From assembly GCF_028621955.1 (NCBI RefSeq), contig NZ_CP117516.1, positions 3,432,001 to 3,496,000 on the forward strand: DNA of 64,000 nt. Direction: 5' to 3'. The notes beneath the pieces were generated by a model. That model searched no databases, was not told the DNA's origin, and worked only from the letters and a program-made list of their open reading frames with translations. The translations under genes and the position numbers were made by a program. This document shows positions 16,809-25,283 of this stretch, piece after piece; position 1 is the first letter of the stretch, and each line of letters opens with the position of its first letter. This DNA is from Erythrobacter sp. BLCC-B19 (GTDB taxonomy: Bacteria; Pseudomonadota; Alphaproteobacteria; Sphingomonadales; Sphingomonadaceae).

Positions 16809-18305
16809 ATGAGCCCGGCCAGCATTGCGATCAACCGCTTCGGCTATGGCTATAGCGCCGCCACCGCGCCGACGGACGCCGCCGCCGATCCGCGCCGCGC
16901 ATTGCTGCGCCAGTTCGACGCCTTCGATCCGGCCCCTGCCGCGATAGCCGGACGGATCGACACGCGGCCCAAGACCTCCGAGATCCTCGAACTGCTGCGC
17001 CGCTTCCGGCAGGATTCCCGCGCCGTTGCCGCTGCCAACGAAGGCGCGGCCGCACCGGCGATGATGGCCGAGGGCATGGCGGCCGAAGCCATGACCCGCC
17101 AGGACGCCCGCGACGCTGCGCTGGCGGGCCTGCCGCCTGAATATCGCGACAAGCTGGTCGAAGCGCGCCGCGTGCTGGCCGAAGACATCGCGGCGCGCGT
17201 CAACCTCGCGGTCGCCAGTCCCACGCCGATGGCCGAGCGACTGGTGCATTTCTGGTCGAACCATTTCAGCGTGTCGGTCGGCAAGCCGGGGACACAATTC
17301 GAAGTCGGCCCGCACGAATTTACCGCGATCCGCCCGCATATTCTGGGGCGGTTTGCCGATATGCTCAAGGCGGCCGTGCTGCATCCGGCGATGCTGATCT
17401 ATCTCGATCAGTTCCAGTCGATCGGGCCAAACGCGCCCTTCAGCCAGCGCCGCGGGCGGCGCGGGGCCGATGCGCCGCAGCGCCGGCGCGGTCTCAACGA
17501 GAACCTCGCGCGCGAAGTGCTGGAGCTGCACACGCTGGGCGTCGATGGCGGCTATTCGCAGGCCGACGTGACCGAGCTTGCCCGCGCGCTGACCGGCTGG
17601 ACGGTGCCCGGCCTCGGCCGCGCGGGCCGCTTTGCCGAGGGGCAGGACAGCGGCGCGGCGTTCATCGCGCTGGTGCATGAGCCGGGCGCGCGGCAGGTGC
17701 TCGGGCGTTCCTATCCCGCGGGAGGGGCCGAACAGGCGCTGGCGATCCTAGATGATCTCGCCCGCCACCCCGCAACCGCGCGCCACATCGCGACCAAGTT
17801 CGCCCGCCACTTCGCCGGAGACACACCGCCACCCGCGCTGGTTGCGCGGCTGGAGGCCGACTTCCGCAAGAGCGATGGCGATCTTGCCAGCCTCACGCGC
17901 ACCCTGATCGAAGCACCAGAGGCCTGGACGCCCGCCCCGGTGAAGTTCCGCACTCCGTTCGAATGGCTGGTCGCCACGCTGCGGCTGACCGGTCTGCAGA
18001 CGTTTGGCACCCCGCAAATCGTCGGCGCGCTCACACAGCTTGGCCAAGCGCCGTGGCGCGCGAATTCGCCTGCGGGATATGACGACATCGCCGCCAGCTG
18101 GGCCGGGCCGGATGCGCTTATCCGGCGGGTCGAATTCGCCGAACGCATCGCGCGCGGGGCGGCTACCGAGAATGTCATTGCCCGCGCCGAGGCAGCCTTT
18201 CCGGGCGCGCTGAGCGAGCCCACCCTGACCCAGCTGAAGCGCGCCGAGAGCGGCCGTCAGGCGCTCGCGCTGCTGCTGGTCTCGCCTGAAATGATGCGGA
18301 GATAA
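16809..18305 (+). CDS. DUF1800 domain protein
   Basis: 498-residue protein of the DUF1800 family, function unknown. Family-typical segments are visible: FWSNHFSVSVGK (about 150-161), a LNENLAREVLELHTLG block (about 230-245) followed by YSQADVTELARALTGW, and KFARHFAGDTPP. A run of arginines (QRRGRRGADAPQRRRG) just before that block is unusual. No signal peptide is evident. The gene is five bases upstream of a DUF1501 gene; the two families occur together across many bacteria and are thought to act as a pair, with secretion or cell-surface roles proposed but unproven. Confidence 0.88.
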   Translation: MSPASIAINRFGYGYSAATAPTDAAADPRRALLRQFDAFDPAPAAIAGRIDTRPKTSEILELLRRFRQDSRAVAAANEGAAAPAMMAEGMAAEAMTRQDARDAALAGLPPEYRDKLVEARRVLAEDIAARVNLAVASPTPMAERLVHFWSNHFSVSVGKPGTQFEVGPHEFTAIRPHILGRFADMLKAAVLHPAMLIYLDQFQSIGPNAPFSQRRGRRGADAPQRRRGLNENLAREVLELHTLGVDGGYSQADVTELARALTGWTVPGLGRAGRFAEGQDSGAAFIALVHEPGARQVLGRSYPAGGAEQALAILDDLARHPATARHIATKFARHFAGDTPPPALVARLEADFRKSDGDLASLTRTLIEAPEAWTPAPVKFRTPFEWLVATLRLTGLQTFGTPQIVGALTQLGQAPWRANSPAGYDDIAASWAGPDALIRRVEFAERIARGAATENVIARAEAAFPGALSEPTLTQLKRAESGRQALALLLVSPEMMRR

Positions 18306-18310
18306 GCCCG

Positions 18311-19480
18311 ATGACGACCGCTTTTGATCGCCGCTCGCTGCTCGCCGGGTCGCTGTTGCTCGGCGCTGGCAGCCTCGCCTTTCCGCGTATTGCCTTTGCG
18401 CAAGGGACGGGCCGCCGCAATGTGATGTTCGTGCTGCTGCGCGGCGCGGCTGACGGGATGGCAATGCTCGCACCCGTCGGCGATCCCGGTTTCGAGGCGC
18501 TGCGCGGGGCCACCCTGCCCGATTACGCCGATGCGCCCCGGATCGACGGGTTCTTCGCCGTCCACCCGGCGCTTGCCGAAGTCGGCAAATCGGCGCTGGC
18601 GGGCGAGGCGCTGTTCGTCCACGCCGCCGCGACCGCCTATCGCGAGCGCTCGCATTTTGACGGCCAGAACCTGCTGGAGAGCGGCGGCACGGCGCCCTAT
18701 GCGGCCAAGGACGGCTGGCTCAACCGGCTGGCCGGGCTGATGAACGAGACCGCGCCCACCCCCTTGCGCGCGCTGGCGATTGCGCAGGCGGTGCCGCTCG
18801 CCTTGCGGGGTAGTGCGCCTGTGTCGAACTACGCACCCTCGGCCCTGCCCGATGCGAGCGAGGATCTGATGGCACGGGTCAGCCAGCTCTACGCCGCCGA
18901 CAGCGAGCTTGGGCCGCTATGGTCGCGCGCGCTCGAGACCAAGGCGATGGCGGGCGATGATGGCCCCCGCAATCTGCGCGATGCGCGGGCCGCGGGTGAA
19001 TTGGCTGCTTCGCTGATGCGCGGCGAAGGCGGCGCGCGGATCGGGATGATCGAGCTGGGCGGATGGGATACCCACGCCAACCAGCGCGGTGCCTTTGCGC
19101 GCTCGGCCCGCCAGCTCGATGCGCTGCTTGCGGGCTACAAGGCGGGCATGGGCGCAAGCTGGGCCGACACGCTGGTGGTTGTCGCAACCGAATTCGGCCG
19201 CACCGCAAGGCTCAACGGCACGGGCGGCACCGACCACGGCACTGCGGGCGCAGCGCTGCTGATGGGCGGCACGGTGCGCGGCGGGCGGGTGGTTGCCGAC
19301 TGGCCCGGCCTTGCCGACGGCCAGCTTTACGAAAACCGCGACCTTGCCCCCACCATTGCGCTCGAAAGCGTGCTGGCGGGCGCGGTGGCCGAGCATTTGC
19401 GGTTCGACCCCAAGCTGGCGATGGCCCGCCTGTTCCCGGGACGCAGCAGCGCCGCGCTTGCGGGACTGGTGCGCGCCTAG
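18311..19480 (+). CDS. DUF1501 domain protein, Tat-exported
   Basis: 389-residue DUF1501 protein related to the alkaline-phosphatase/sulfatase fold. The N terminus reads FDRRSLLAGSLLLG followed by FPRIAFAQ, a twin-arginine signal with likely cleavage near residue 31, so it is exported folded to the periplasm. LGGWDTHANQ (about 245-254) and TEFGRTARLNGTGGTDHG carry the metal-ligand-like residues expected of this family. It is co-transcribed with the DUF1800 gene. Its TAG stop shares CTAG with the stop of the convergent beta-glucosidase gene. Confidence 0.9.
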   Translation: MTTAFDRRSLLAGSLLLGAGSLAFPRIAFAQGTGRRNVMFVLLRGAADGMAMLAPVGDPGFEALRGATLPDYADAPRIDGFFAVHPALAEVGKSALAGEALFVHAAATAYRERSHFDGQNLLESGGTAPYAAKDGWLNRLAGLMNETAPTPLRALAIAQAVPLALRGSAPVSNYAPSALPDASEDLMARVSQLYAADSELGPLWSRALETKAMAGDDGPRNLRDARAAGELAASLMRGEGGARIGMIELGGWDTHANQRGAFARSARQLDALLAGYKAGMGASWADTLVVVATEFGRTARLNGTGGTDHGTAGAALLMGGTVRGGRVVADWPGLADGQLYENRDLAPTIALESVLAGAVAEHLRFDPKLAMARLFPGRSSAALAGLVRA

Positions 19481-21858
19481 AACGAACACTCCGCGCTCGC
19501 CGCCGCCTCATCGCGGGTGATGGCGCTGATCTGGAGCGTGAAGGCACCCTTGGAGGCGAAGGTCAGCTTGCTCCCGGTGGTGCCGAGGCACGCCGGGGTC
19601 AGCACCATTTCACGCCAGCCCTTGCCCTCGGCAACCGACATTCCCTGCGTGATGTCATGCGTCTTGCCACCGGCGGTGACCGTGACAGGCGCACCCGGCC
19701 GCGCTGTGACCTGGTATGCGATGCGCCATGCCGCGCCGCTCTCCGGGCCGGTCAGCGTGATCTTCGCACCGGGCGCGAACACGATCTTGCGGGCGTCTTC
19801 CTGCGCTCGGCGATCGATCCCGGTCGCGGTGATGCCGTTGCCGGTGCCGCGCAGATCGGGGAGCAGCGCATTGTCGGCCACTGCCTGCACCTGCGCGCCC
19901 AGCTTGCCATTGGCAAACCACGACGCCCCAGCATCGGCCGCCAGCGCTGCGCAGCTCTCGTCGAGCGGCACGGGAACCATGCGCGGGGCGGCAAAGCCAA
20001 GACCATAACCGACCGGGAACAGCGCGCCTTCGGGGCTGTTGAGCGGCGCGCCCTCGCAGGTCCTGGGCCAGCTGAACGACAGCTTCCCGGTTGGCTGAAC
20101 CTTGCCGAACAGCACGTCGGCCACGCCCGCGCCTTCGCTCCCCGGCAGCCATGCGGCGACGAAAGCATCGGCAGAGTTCAACTCGCGGTTGACCCACAAG
20201 GGACGGCCCGAGAGGAACACGGCAACCGTGGGGATGCCGCGCGCCTTGTAGGCCTTGAGCAAGGCCAGCCCTTCCTCGTCGCGGAAGGCCAGATCCTTCC
20301 GGTCGCCGACGAATTCGGCATAGGGCTCCTCGCCGAAAACGACGATGGCGACATCGGGCTTGCTGGCCGGGTCACCCTTGGGCGCGAGGCGCGCCTCGCC
20401 GCCGCTGGCACGCGCCGCCTCGGCGATCCCGGCCCAGATCGAGGTCGCGCCGGGGAAGTCGGCTGCGGTAAGGTCACCGCCGCCCTGCCACGTCACCGAC
20501 CAGCCTCCGGCCTGCTGGGGCACGTTGTCGGCGGCGCTGCCCGCCACTTCAATCCGCGCGCCGGGCCGCAGCGGCAGGATGCCGGCGTTCTTCAGCAAGA
20601 CTTGCGACTTGGCCACCGCCTCGCGCGCGATGGCGCGGTGTTCGGGGGAGCCGAGCTTGTCCCACTTGCCGCCCAGCATCCGAGCCGAGGGCTTCACCTC
20701 GCCATCAAGGATGCCCAGCGCCTGCTTCATCCGCAGCACCCGCAGCACCGCTTCGTCCAGCCGGGCCATCGGGATCGTGCCCTTCTTGACCTGCTTGACG
20801 AGGCTGGCGTGAAGCGCCTTCCAGTCCTCAGGCACCATGTAGACGTCGAGCCCGGCGAGCAGCGCCTGCGGGCAATTGCCGTTGGTGCAGCCCTTGATCT
20901 GGCCGTGGCCGTTCCAGTCGCCGACAACGACGCCCTCGAAGCCCAGACGCCCGCGCAATTCCCCGGTCAAGAGCGCGGTGTTGCCGTGCATCTTGGTGCC
21001 GTTGATCGAATTGAAGCTCGCCATGACGCTGGCGACGCGCCTTTCGATGGCAGCGGGATAGGGTGCCGCGTGGATCGCCATCAGCGCCGCCAGGTCACCA
21101 TTCACATCACCCTGATCGACGCCTTGCGCGGTGCCGCCATCGCCGAAATAGTGCTTGGCGGTCGCGGCGACCTTGCCGGGGCCGAGAAAGCCCGGGGTTC
21201 CGGGAATGCCCTGCAGACCTTCGATCATCGCCGCGCCCAGACGGGTCACCAGCGCGGGGTCTTCCGAATAGCTTTCGTAGGTGCGGCCCCAGCGGTCATC
21301 GCGGGCAACCGCGACGGTGGGGGCGAAGGTCCAATCAATGCCGGTCACCTCGATTTCAACCGCGGTCGCAGCGCCAATGCGGCGCATCAGGTCTTCATCC
21401 CCTGCGGCCCCCAGCGCGATGTTGTGCGGGAAGATCGTGGCGCCCACGACATTGGCGTGGCCGTGGACAGCATCGGTCGCCCAGATCGCCGGGATCGCCG
21501 GTTCGCCCTTGGGCAGCGGTGCAGTGGAGGCCTCCCAGAAGGCGTCGGCGAGCTTCAGCCAGTCGGCAGCGGGTGCCTTGTCATCGCCGAAGGGGCCGGA
21601 ATTGCCGCCATTGAGGATCGTGCCGAAGCGGTATTTGCGCACGTCCGCAGGCGTGATCGAGCCGATGTCGGGCTGGATGATCTGCGCGACCTTGCGTTCG
21701 AGGCTCATGCGCGCGAGCAGCGCTTCGGGGCTGTTATCCACCGCAGCTGCAGCCATAGGCGCGCTGGCCGACTGGACATCGCCTGTCGCCGCGCACCCCG
21801 TGACCAATGCCCCGAGCGCCGCCGTCAGCGCGAGCTGCGCAAGCCTGTTTCGTGCCAT
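19477..21858 (-). CDS. GH3 family beta-glucosidase (exo-beta-glucan hydrolase), lipoprotein
   Basis: Releases glucose from beta-linked oligosaccharides. The 793-residue product has a lipobox LVTGC (lipid-modified C22), a GH3 N-terminal barrel with DRWGRTYESYSEDP (about 188-201) and KHYFGDGGT, and nucleophile D314 in GVVVGDWNGH. A C-terminal alpha/beta sandwich and an extra beta domain follow, as in ExoP/Cel3-type exo-1,3/1,4-beta-glucanases. GGGAGGG is nine bases before ATG 21858. It is the last gene of the beta-glucan locus and has its own LacI-type operator upstream, so it is probably induced with the TonB receptor. Anchorage in the outer or inner membrane is inferred from the lipobox. Confidence 0.93.
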   Translation of the reverse strand: MARNRLAQLALTAALGALVTGCAATGDVQSASAPMAAAAVDNSPEALLARMSLERKVAQIIQPDIGSITPADVRKYRFGTILNGGNSGPFGDDKAPAADWLKLADAFWEASTAPLPKGEPAIPAIWATDAVHGHANVVGATIFPHNIALGAAGDEDLMRRIGAATAVEIEVTGIDWTFAPTVAVARDDRWGRTYESYSEDPALVTRLGAAMIEGLQGIPGTPGFLGPGKVAATAKHYFGDGGTAQGVDQGDVNGDLAALMAIHAAPYPAAIERRVASVMASFNSINGTKMHGNTALLTGELRGRLGFEGVVVGDWNGHGQIKGCTNGNCPQALLAGLDVYMVPEDWKALHASLVKQVKKGTIPMARLDEAVLRVLRMKQALGILDGEVKPSARMLGGKWDKLGSPEHRAIAREAVAKSQVLLKNAGILPLRPGARIEVAGSAADNVPQQAGGWSVTWQGGGDLTAADFPGATSIWAGIAEAARASGGEARLAPKGDPASKPDVAIVVFGEEPYAEFVGDRKDLAFRDEEGLALLKAYKARGIPTVAVFLSGRPLWVNRELNSADAFVAAWLPGSEGAGVADVLFGKVQPTGKLSFSWPRTCEGAPLNSPEGALFPVGYGLGFAAPRMVPVPLDESCAALAADAGASWFANGKLGAQVQAVADNALLPDLRGTGNGITATGIDRRAQEDARKIVFAPGAKITLTGPESGAAWRIAYQVTARPGAPVTVTAGGKTHDITQGMSVAEGKGWREMVLTPACLGTTGSKLTFASKGAFTLQISAITRDEAAASAECSF

Positions 21859-21889
21859 GAGGACAGTCCCTCCCAAGACCGCTGTATTA

Positions 21890-21905
21890 TTGAGAACGTT
21901 ATCAA
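21890..21905. promoter_or_regulatory. LacI-type operator TTGAGAACGTTATCAA upstream of the GH3 gene
   Basis: A 16-base near-palindrome with arms TTGA/TCAA and core AACGTT (central CG, as expected for LacI/PurR-family sites) lies 31 bases before the GH3 start codon. It matches the site in front of the TonB receptor at all but three positions. The likely ligand is the LacI protein encoded at 23164-24249. Confidence 0.7.
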
Positions 21906-21937
21906 ACTATGCCGCCCTGCTCCGGCTTTGGCAAGGG

Positions 21938-23167
21938 TCAAGCGCTCAGAGTCCCGCGCGGGCGCAGAAAGCTTGCCAGCAGCACCGCGCTCAGCAGCGA
22001 GAGCGCGGCGAACAGCACGAACAGCGCCTCATAGCCGAAGCTCGGCACAAGCAGCACTGTCAGCCATGGCATCACCATGCCCGGCACGGTGTTGGTGAGG
22101 TTGAAAACCCCAAGATCGCGGCCCCGGTGCTGCGGCATCGGCAAGACGCGCAAGGTCTGACTGGCGTGGAGCGCCAGAAACACCGCCGCCGCCAGACCGA
22201 ACAGCACATAGCCTGCAATCGCCCAGGGCAGGCTCGGCGCAGCGGCCATCACCAGCATCCCGCCGGCACACAGCACCGCAGCGCACACCAGCGGAAAGAT
22301 CGGGCGGCCATGCCGATCCGACCAGCGCCCCGCCACGAGCGAAACCGGCACCGCACAGACCAGCACCGCGCTGAAGATATTGGCCGCGCCATTTTCGGGG
22401 TAATCCGGCGCAAGCGAGCGCAGCCAGTAGAGCAGAAAGGCAAACATCCCGCCTTCCGCCACCTGCACCAGCAGCCGGGCCGCCCACATCTTGAGCACCA
22501 CCTGCTCGCCATCAGCGGGGGCAGCGCGCTGAGCGGGCAGCACCGGCGCGACCAGAGCAGGCTGCACCCGGCCCTTGCCCAGAACGACCGCAGGCAGCAC
22601 CAGCACACCCACCAGCACCGCAACCAGCCCGAGCCGTGCGTCAGGATCGATCCAACCTCCCCACGTCACCAGCGATCCCGCCAGCGCTCCCAGGGCCGGT
22701 GATAGCGCCAGCGCTCCGCCCAGCACGCCCTTCTGCTCATCGGGAAAACAGTCCCCCGCCCACGCCATCAGCGGGCTGAGCATCAGGTTCAAGGCGATCT
22801 GCCAGCCCATCACCAGCATCACGATCTGATGCACCGACCGCGCCTCGCCGATCAGCAGCAGCAAGGCGCTTGATCCGATCAGACCGGCGATGATCCAGGG
22901 GCGCCGCGTGCGGCTGCGGTCGCTGAGAATGCCGACGCCCAGATTGGCAAGGCTTGCCATCGCGGCACCAAGGAAGGTCACGCGCGCCAGCGCCGCGACA
23001 TCCTCCCCGCCCTGCAAATCGGCGATCGCCTGCGGCAGCAGCACGGTCAGCAACGGCACATAGGCAACCGCGCCTCCGGCCGATGCGAGCGCAAACAGGG
23101 CGAGAAACCAGCCCGGCTGGCGGCGCGGCAGCGGCTTCGGTGGCGCTGCTAGGCCGGGGTCGGTCAA
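21938..23167 (-). CDS. MFS transporter, probable sugar uptake
   Basis: Inner-membrane major facilitator permease of 409 residues with about twelve hydrophobic helices. The loop between helices 2 and 3 shows the family pattern GILSDRSRTRR, and the second half repeats it as GRWSDRHGRP. Its ATG overlaps the TGA of the LacI gene (ATGA), so it is translationally coupled to it, and it lies directly upstream of the GH3 gene. Import of glucose or short beta-glucan oligosaccharides is inferred from this context; the sequence alone does not define the substrate. Confidence 0.88.
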   Translation of the reverse strand: MTDPGLAAPPKPLPRRQPGWFLALFALASAGGAVAYVPLLTVLLPQAIADLQGGEDVAALARVTFLGAAMASLANLGVGILSDRSRTRRPWIIAGLIGSSALLLLIGEARSVHQIVMLVMGWQIALNLMLSPLMAWAGDCFPDEQKGVLGGALALSPALGALAGSLVTWGGWIDPDARLGLVAVLVGVLVLPAVVLGKGRVQPALVAPVLPAQRAAPADGEQVVLKMWAARLLVQVAEGGMFAFLLYWLRSLAPDYPENGAANIFSAVLVCAVPVSLVAGRWSDRHGRPIFPLVCAAVLCAGGMLVMAAAPSLPWAIAGYVLFGLAAAVFLALHASQTLRVLPMPQHRGRDLGVFNLTNTVPGMVMPWLTVLLVPSFGYEALFVLFAALSLLSAVLLASFLRPRGTLSA

Positions 23168-24249
23168 ACCCGCCCCGCCGCCCCGGAACGGGTCGAGGCC
23201 ATCACGGGTGCAGGCGCGGTAGAGGCACGTTCGACCAGCCCGGCAGCAACCTCGATCACGCCTTGCTGCTGGGCCTCGGGCGTGCGGGCGATCAGGTGTT
23301 CGACCGCGCGGCTGACCGTCTCGGCAATCGGCTGGTCGATCGCGGTCAGCGGCGGCTGGGAGAAGCGCACAATCGGGGTGTTGTCGAAGGAAATCAGGGA
23401 GAGATCCTCCGGGACGCTGAGCCCACGCTCGCGCGCCACTTCGAGCGCGGCGAGCGCCATCTGATCGGATGAGGCGATGATCGCGGTCAGATCGGGGTTG
23501 CGATCGAGCAGCGCGCGCGCCGCGCGGGCGCCGCTGTCAAAGCCGAAATCACCCGCTTCCAGCAGGCCCGCTTCGGGCAGGCCGAGCTCGGCCAGCGCAC
23601 GGCGCCAGCCGGTGATGCGCCAGCCCGAAAGGCTGTATTGCGCCGGCCCTGCGATCATCGCGATGGTGCGGTGGCCGAGTTCGGCAAGGCGCTTTGTGGC
23701 AAGATAGGCCGCACCCTCGTCGCCCATCGTCAGGGCAATGCCCGGCCCCGGTGCATCCGAACCGATCCGCGCAAAGGGGATGCGCCGCTCCGCCAGCAGT
23801 TCGGTAATCAGGCGGTTTTCCGAGTGCGGCGGGGTCAGGATCACGCCATCGGGCTGAAGCGCGGAAAGCGCCGCGCCCAGCTCGCGCTCGACATGGTCGG
23901 AATGGGTATCGACCAGCTCCACCATCATCCGGTAGCCGTGCTGAGAACAGGTGAGGATGCCGCCGAGAAGCATCTGGTCGACCCAGTCCGTCCCCTGCCG
24001 CTCGCGCCAGTCGGCAAGCGTGCGTTCGCGGTCGTTGATGGCGAGAATGATGTAGGAGCGCGAGCCGCTCATGCGCTGGGCTGCAAGGCTCGGGACATAG
24101 CCCAGCCGGTCGATCGCCGCCTGCACCTTTTCGCGCAATTGCGGGCGCACGTTGGGGCCGTCATTAACCACACGGCTTACCGTCTGGAGCGAGACCCCTG
24201 CCGCTTCGGCCACGTCCCTGATCGTGACAGTCTTGCGCACCCGCGCCAT
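23164..24249 (-). CDS. LacI-family transcriptional regulator
   Basis: 361-residue repressor. The N-terminal helix-turn-helix VTIRDVAEAAGVSLQTVSRVVN (residues 8-29) is followed by a hinge helix near 55-65 and a periplasmic-binding-protein-like sensor domain (about 65-340, with SSDQMALAALEVARERG and ISFDNTPI). It lies between the GH16 and MFS genes on the same strand and is coupled to the MFS gene by an ATGA overlap. Two matching palindromes at 21890-21905 and 28663-28678 are its probable operators. The inducer is probably glucose or a beta-glucan oligosaccharide, by inference. Confidence 0.93.
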   Translation of the reverse strand: MARVRKTVTIRDVAEAAGVSLQTVSRVVNDGPNVRPQLREKVQAAIDRLGYVPSLAAQRMSGSRSYIILAINDRERTLADWRERQGTDWVDQMLLGGILTCSQHGYRMMVELVDTHSDHVERELGAALSALQPDGVILTPPHSENRLITELLAERRIPFARIGSDAPGPGIALTMGDEGAAYLATKRLAELGHRTIAMIAGPAQYSLSGWRITGWRRALAELGLPEAGLLEAGDFGFDSGARAARALLDRNPDLTAIIASSDQMALAALEVARERGLSVPEDLSLISFDNTPIVRFSQPPLTAIDQPIAETVSRAVEHLIARTPEAQQQGVIEVAAGLVERASTAPAPVMASTRSGAAGRV

Positions 24250-24291
24250 GGTAACCCGCTTCCCGCCCTGCCTGCGTCTATGCCACCCGGC

Positions 24292-25269
24292 TCACCGGAT
24301 GCACGCACGCCCCGTCGTGGGATCGCTCGCGCATTGATAGACCCTGATCCAATCGATGGCGAATTGCGCGGGAAATGTGCCCTCTGCAACCCCCTTGGCG
24401 TTGTTTTCTTCCGACAGCCTGCCGCCGACGGCAAGATTGGCCATGACATAGAAGGGCTGATCGAACGGCGCTGCGGGCCGCCCCTTGGCCCGCGGCGAGC
24501 CGGAATGCCACTGATCGGCGGTGACAGTGAGGTGCACGCGGTCGTCCACCAGAAAGCGGATCAACCCCTCACCCCATTCCACCGCATAGACATGGAAATC
24601 GTCCGAGGGCAGCGCGAGGCTCGGAAGGGCGTTGCGATGGTCGACGAAGCGGTTTTCCGGCGGATAATTGCCGAAGTGCAGCGCGCTGATGGTGCGGTTC
24701 TCGCCCCGCCCGCCCTCGCATTGCTTGCACTTGGCGCCGATATTGACCGCTTCGAGGATGTCGATTTCGCCCGATCGCGGCCAGGCACCATAGACCGCAT
24801 CCTGCGGCATCATCCAGATCGCAGGCCACGCGCCCTGCCCGGCCGGCACCTTGGCGCGCGCCTCGATCCGGCCATAACGCCAGGCGTGAAGGCCGATGGT
24901 GCGCACCTTGCCCGAGGTGTGGGACTGAACCTGGGTCGGGTTGTCGTATTCTGCAATTTCGGGCGGGCGTGCAGGCCCGGCAAAGCGTTCCTTGCGCGCC
25001 TTCAGGAGCAGCATCCCGCCTTCGACCGCGATATTCTCGGGCCGGTCGGTGTAGCACTGGCGCTCATTATTGCCCCCGCCCCAGCACGATTGCTCGGGCG
25101 TCCACTTGGTTCGGTCAAGCGCATCGCCCTCGAACTCGTCGGCCCAAACCAGCTGCCAGCCTGCCCCTTCGAGCGGGGCAAGCGGCTGCGGCGCCGGGGG
25201 CTCGGCGGCCCCCAAAAGCAGCAGGGCCGCAGTCAGCACCCCCGCTGATCGCGACCCTGCAACTGTCAT
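24292..25269 (-). CDS. GH16 endo-beta-glucanase (laminarinase-like)
   Basis: Endo-acting hydrolase of beta-1,3- or mixed-linked glucans. The 325-residue protein has a signal peptide (hydrophobic stretch to about residue 22), the concanavalin-like fold, and the catalytic signature GEIDILEAV with nucleophile E168, assisting D170 and acid/base E173. Substrate-binding aromatic motifs are visible in FEGDALDRTKWTPE and YGRIEARAKVPAGQGAWPAIWMMP. It starts 14 bases after the TonB receptor stop, so it belongs to that operon. Laminarin is the most likely substrate for this type, but agarases and other GH16 activities cannot be excluded by eye. Confidence 0.92.
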   Translation of the reverse strand: MTVAGSRSAGVLTAALLLLGAAEPPAPQPLAPLEGAGWQLVWADEFEGDALDRTKWTPEQSCWGGGNNERQCYTDRPENIAVEGGMLLLKARKERFAGPARPPEIAEYDNPTQVQSHTSGKVRTIGLHAWRYGRIEARAKVPAGQGAWPAIWMMPQDAVYGAWPRSGEIDILEAVNIGAKCKQCEGGRGENRTISALHFGNYPPENRFVDHRNALPSLALPSDDFHVYAVEWGEGLIRFLVDDRVHLTVTADQWHSGSPRAKGRPAAPFDQPFYVMANLAVGGRLSEENNAKGVAEGTFPAQFAIDWIRVYQCASDPTTGRACIR

Positions 25270-25283
25270 TGTGCCTGTCCCGA

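Noticed and set aside
19063..22098. A 1011-codon plus-strand frame over the GH3 gene
   Set aside because: It overlaps DUF1501, GH3 and the MFS gene in other frames, has no motifs and is a composition artefact.
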